Source: an uncultured Bacilli bacterium (GTDB lineage: Bacteria > Bacillota_I > Bacilli_A > RFN20 > DUOF01). Taken from it: DNA of 15,828 nucleotides. The stretch lies in assembly GCA_934101685.1 (NCBI GenBank), contig CAKORZ010000028.1, positions 1-15,828 of the forward strand, written 5' to 3'. Under the pieces are notes generated by a model, which did not search any database, was not told where the DNA came from, and saw only the letters and a program-made list of their open reading frames with translations. A program made the position numbers and the translations under genes. Of this stretch, positions 13,657 to 15,828 are shown piece after piece; position 1 is the first letter of the stretch; every line of letters starts with the position of its first letter.

Positions 13657-14436
13657 TTACCCTAAAGCAACATCTAAAACCATCATTATAATAAATCCTA
13701 AAGCAAAACCTATGGTTGCTAAGTTTGTGTGTTTTCCTGCTTGAGATTCTGGGATTATTTCTTCTACTACTACATATAACATAGCACCTGCTGCAAAAGA
13801 TAAAATGTAGGGAAGAATGCTTGATATGAAACCGGCTATAAAGAAGGTCAAGAAAGCAAATATTGGTTCCACTATTCCAGATAGTGTTCCATAAATAAAT
13901 GATTTATTTTTACTTAGTCCTTCACCTTTTAAAGGCATTGAAATAATTGCCCCTTCAGGGAAGTTTTGAATAGCAATACCGATAGATAAAGCTAGCGCAC
14001 TAGAGAATGTTAATAAAGCATTCCCGTAATATGCTCCTGCTATTGCTACTCCTACTGCCATACCTTCAGGAATATTATGTAGTGTTACAGCAAAAACCAT
14101 CATTGTCGTCTTTTTTAGCTTTGATGGCATTCCTTCTGGAGTTTCACTATTTATGTGAAGGTGAGGGATAATTGTATCTAAAACTAATAAAAATGCAAAT
14201 CCTATAACTAAGCCAATTGCAGCAGGTAACCAAGCAAGTTTACCCATTGAACTAGATTGATTAATTGAGGGAACAATTAATGACCAAATAGAGGCTGCTA
14301 TCATTATTCCACCTGCAAATCCAAGTAATGTTTTTTCTACTTTATCATTTATTTTGTTTTTCATTAAATAGACCATGCTTGATCCAAGTGTTGTTCCAAT
14401 AAAAGGTATAGCTATACCTAATAATACTTTACCCAT
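13657..14436 (-). CDS. ZIP-family metal ion transporter
   Basis: A 259-residue, eight-helix ZIP permease of the ZupT/GufA type for divalent metal cations, usually zinc or other first-row metals taken into the cytoplasm. The binuclear metal site motifs are present: HNIPEG (120-125) in helix 4 and QNFPEG (157-162) in helix 5, with further acidic residues Glu190 and EEIIPE (225-230). A short His-containing loop (PHLHI, 91-95) lies between helices 3 and 4. GAGG precedes the ATG. It starts 14 bases after the TetR gene and so is probably co-transcribed with it, an unusual and informative pairing. The metal cannot be assigned from the sequence. Confidence 0.93.
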   Translation of the reverse strand: MGKVLLGIAIPFIGTTLGSSMVYLMKNKINDKVEKTLLGFAGGIMIAASIWSLIVPSINQSSSMGKLAWLPAAIGLVIGFAFLLVLDTIIPHLHINSETPEGMPSKLKKTTMMVFAVTLHNIPEGMAVGVAIAGAYYGNALLTFSSALALSIGIAIQNFPEGAIISMPLKGEGLSKNKSFIYGTLSGIVEPIFAFLTFFIAGFISSILPYILSFAAGAMLYVVVEEIIPESQAGKHTNLATIGFALGFIIMMVLDVALG

Positions 14437-14450
14437 ATATATACCTCTTT

Positions 14451-15047
14451 CTAATTATTTAACAAGAAAAGTAGTAGCTTTTTTGTTTCATTTATCATAG
14501 CTTCATAATCAATAAAATCATGCTTATGATATACAAATTCATGACATAAATTTTCAACCATGTTATACGCTATGTGAACTTTTTCTTTTAAATTTTTTTT
14601 CACTATGCCATTATTATTCAAACATTCTACTATTTTTGTAGTGATTCCTTTTTCAACGTTCATAAATACTTCATGAACATCTTCATCTAGGTGACTCATT
14701 GCTATCATTTCTTCATGAGCAGTAAAATGATTTTTATGCGATTTCATTGTTAATTCAATTATTGAATCTATAGTTTCTTCATAGCTATTAATTTTTAAAG
14801 TGTTTAATTTTTTTAATAAAGGTTTATACAAACTTTCAAAATATAAATTAAGTGATTGCAAAAAGATATCTTTTTTATCCTTGAAATAACTATATACAAT
14901 TCCAGTTGAAACACCAGCTTCTTTAGCAATTTCAGGGGTAGATGTATTGTGATATCCTTTTTTACCAAAAACTTTTAAACCAGCTTCTATTATTTTCTTT
15001 TTTTTCTCTATTGAATTAGATTTGATTGGTTCTCTTATTTCTCCCAT
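14451..15047 (-). CDS. TetR/AcrR-family transcriptional regulator
   Basis: A 198-residue repressor-type regulator. The N-terminal DNA-binding domain (about 12-62) shows the family pattern KKIIEAGLKVFGKKGYHNTSTPEIAKEAGVSTGIVYSYFKDKKDIF; the C-terminal helical domain should bind a ligand and dimerise. I chose the ATG at 15047, preceded by TGGAG, over the ATG at 15062. The strong promoter predicts transcription starting about 15064, leaving essentially no leader for the earlier start. It is divergent from an ABC ATPase gene and directly upstream of the ZIP gene. Related palindromes in both divergent promoters suggest it controls itself, the ZIP gene and the ABC operon. The ligand is unknown. Confidence 0.92.
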   Translation of the reverse strand: MGEIREPIKSNSIEKKKKIIEAGLKVFGKKGYHNTSTPEIAKEAGVSTGIVYSYFKDKKDIFLQSLNLYFESLYKPLLKKLNTLKINSYEETIDSIIELTMKSHKNHFTAHEEMIAMSHLDEDVHEVFMNVEKGITTKIVECLNNNGIVKKNLKEKVHIAYNMVENLCHEFVYHKHDFIDYEAMINETKKLLLFLLNN

Positions 15048-15070
15048 AAGTCTCATCTCCATTTAAGTAA

Positions 15071-15099
15071 ATTATAATTTTATAATATTTTAAAGTCAA
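15071..15099 (-). promoter_or_regulatory. Promoter of the TetR-ZIP operon
   Basis: On the minus strand TTGACT (plus 15094-15099), a 17-base spacer and a perfect TATAAT (15071-15076). The predicted start is about 15064, which leaves a very short leader and supports the TetR start at 15047. Confidence 0.8.
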
Positions 15100-15105
15100 T
15101 TAATG

Positions 15106-15119
15106 CGAATTATATTTCA
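15106..15119. promoter_or_regulatory. Candidate TetR operator copy 1
   Basis: On the minus strand TGAAATATAATTCG, lying 6 bases upstream of the TetR -35. It shares TGAAATAT-N2-TTC with the element at 15168-15181. With the preceding G the shared nine bases are GTGAAATAT in both copies, in opposite orientations. Confidence 0.45.
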
Positions 15120-15127
15120 CTTTAATA

Positions 15128-15156
15128 TTGACAATATTAATATAAACTAATATACT
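15128..15156 (+). promoter_or_regulatory. Promoter of the ABC transporter operon
   Basis: A perfect TTGACA (15128-15133), a 17-base spacer and TATACT (15151-15156, five of six). The predicted start near 15163 is about 36 bases before the ATG, immediately upstream of the palindrome at 15168-15181. Confidence 0.82.
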
Positions 15157-15167
15157 TTGCTCGTATG

Positions 15168-15181
15168 TGAAATATGTTTCA
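15168..15181. promoter_or_regulatory. Candidate TetR operator copy 2
   Basis: The palindrome TGAAA-TATG-TTTCA sits about 5-18 bases after the predicted start of the ABC promoter, where a bound repressor would block transcription. It is the more symmetric of two related copies in this divergent region. Confidence 0.55.
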
Positions 15182-15198
15182 TGTTGAGGAGGAGAAAT

Positions 15199-15828
15199 AT
15201 GCAAATTATAGAAATGGAGAATGTGTCAAGGATTTATAAAACAGGGGACACTGAATTAAGAGCTTTAGATGATGTTAATTTAACATTAGATGAAGGAAAA
15301 TTTGTTGTTGTTTTAGGACCTAGTGGTGCAGGAAAGAGTACTTTTTTGAACTTGCTTGGTGGTTTAGATAACCCAAGTAATGGAAAAATCATAGTAGATG
15401 GTGAGGATATATCTAAATTAAACAAAGATGAAATGGCAGAGTATAGAGCTAGTAAGGTTGGATTTATATTTCAATTTTACAATTTAATACCAACATTAAC
15501 TGCTTTAGAAAATGTTAAGTTAGTTGAAGAAATATCTGAAAAACATATGAATTCAGAAAAAATCTTAAATGAAGTTGGACTTGGAGATCACTTTAATCAA
15601 TTTCCTAGTGAATTAAGTGGCGGTGAACAACAAAGAGTGAGTATTGCTAGGGCTATAGCAAAAAATCCTAAAATATTATTATGTGATGAGCCAACAGGAG
15701 CACTAGATTCTAATACTGGTGTTATGGTGCTTAAATTACTTTTATCAATGGCTAAAAACTATGGAAAGACAATAATAATTGTTACTCACAACCAAAATAT
15801 TGCAAAAATGGCAGATATAGTAATAAAA
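15199..15828 (+). CDS. ABC transporter ATP-binding protein (MacB/LolD type), cut by window end
   Basis: The frame is open from the ATG at 15199 to the last base, giving 210 residues with no stop; the family usually runs about 220-240, so only a short tail is missing. It is an ATPase subunit that would pair with an FtsX/MacB-like permease, expected just beyond the window. Walker A is GPSGAGKST (40-48), the Q-loop lies at FQFYNL (91-96), the signature is LSGGEQQR (139-146), Walker B is ILLCDEP (159-165), the D-loop GALD (167-170) and the H-loop His is in VTHNQN (195-200). AGGAGGAG gives a very strong ribosome site. Such pairs often export peptides, antibiotics or lipids. The substrate is unknown. 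Confidence 0.93.
   Translation, partial: MQIIEMENVSRIYKTGDTELRALDDVNLTLDEGKFVVVLGPSGAGKSTFLNLLGGLDNPSNGKIIVDGEDISKLNKDEMAEYRASKVGFIFQFYNLIPTLTALENVKLVEEISEKHMNSEKILNEVGLGDHFNQFPSELSGGEQQRVSIARAIAKNPKILLCDEPTGALDSNTGVMVLKLLLSMAKNYGKTIIIVTHNQNIAKMADIVIK

Noticed and set aside
15234..15425. Minus-strand open frame of 63 codons
   Set aside because: It lies wholly inside the ABC ATPase gene, has no ribosome site, and its translation shows no coherent domain. It is a shadow of the real gene.

Overview
This window is chromosomal DNA from a low-GC, endospore-forming, fermentative Bacillota. Evidence for that: A+T-rich intergenic DNA, strong GGAGG-type ribosome sites, a T-box leader on pheST, an intact spoIIAA-spoIIAB-sigF operon, and oxygen-sensitive pyruvate formate-lyase. 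TGA acts as a stop (end of spoIIAA), so the standard bacterial code fits. The style resembles uncultured gut Bacilli or Erysipelotrichia relatives, but that placement is inference. I see no prophage, transposon, CRISPR array, tRNA or rRNA gene.

Layout. Positions 1-5872 hold a minus-strand unit: promoter, Phe T-box leader, pheS, pheT, then three unfamiliar genes (a tail-anchored coiled-coil protein, a trypsin-like protease without signal peptide, a small four-helix-type protein) and a terminator at 2-32. Positions 5887-8951 hold pflB-pflA (minus), with a palindrome resembling a Rex site upstream of pflB. Positions 8967-10521 hold the sigma-F operon (minus), with a perfect Spo0A box upstream. 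Positions 10541-11616 hold a terminator, a cation/Ca2+ exchanger (minus) and its promoter. Positions 11652-13656 run on the plus strand: mntP, a small membrane protein, a 67-residue protein, a GNAT acetyltransferase, and a bidirectional terminator. Positions 13657-15828 hold a ZIP metal transporter and a TetR regulator as a minus-strand pair, divergent from an ABC ATPase gene that runs off the right end. The divergent region has two strong promoters, each with a related palindromic element.

How the genes work together. PheS and PheT form phenylalanyl-tRNA synthetase, and uncharged tRNA-Phe should switch on the whole unit including the three-gene tail. PflA activates PflB for anaerobic pyruvate cleavage. 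SpoIIAA, SpoIIAB and SigF form the forespore partner-switching circuit. Three metal transporters (CaCA, MntP, ZIP) lie within 4 kb. The least explained parts are the three-gene tail behind pheT and the TetR/ZIP/ABC control region.
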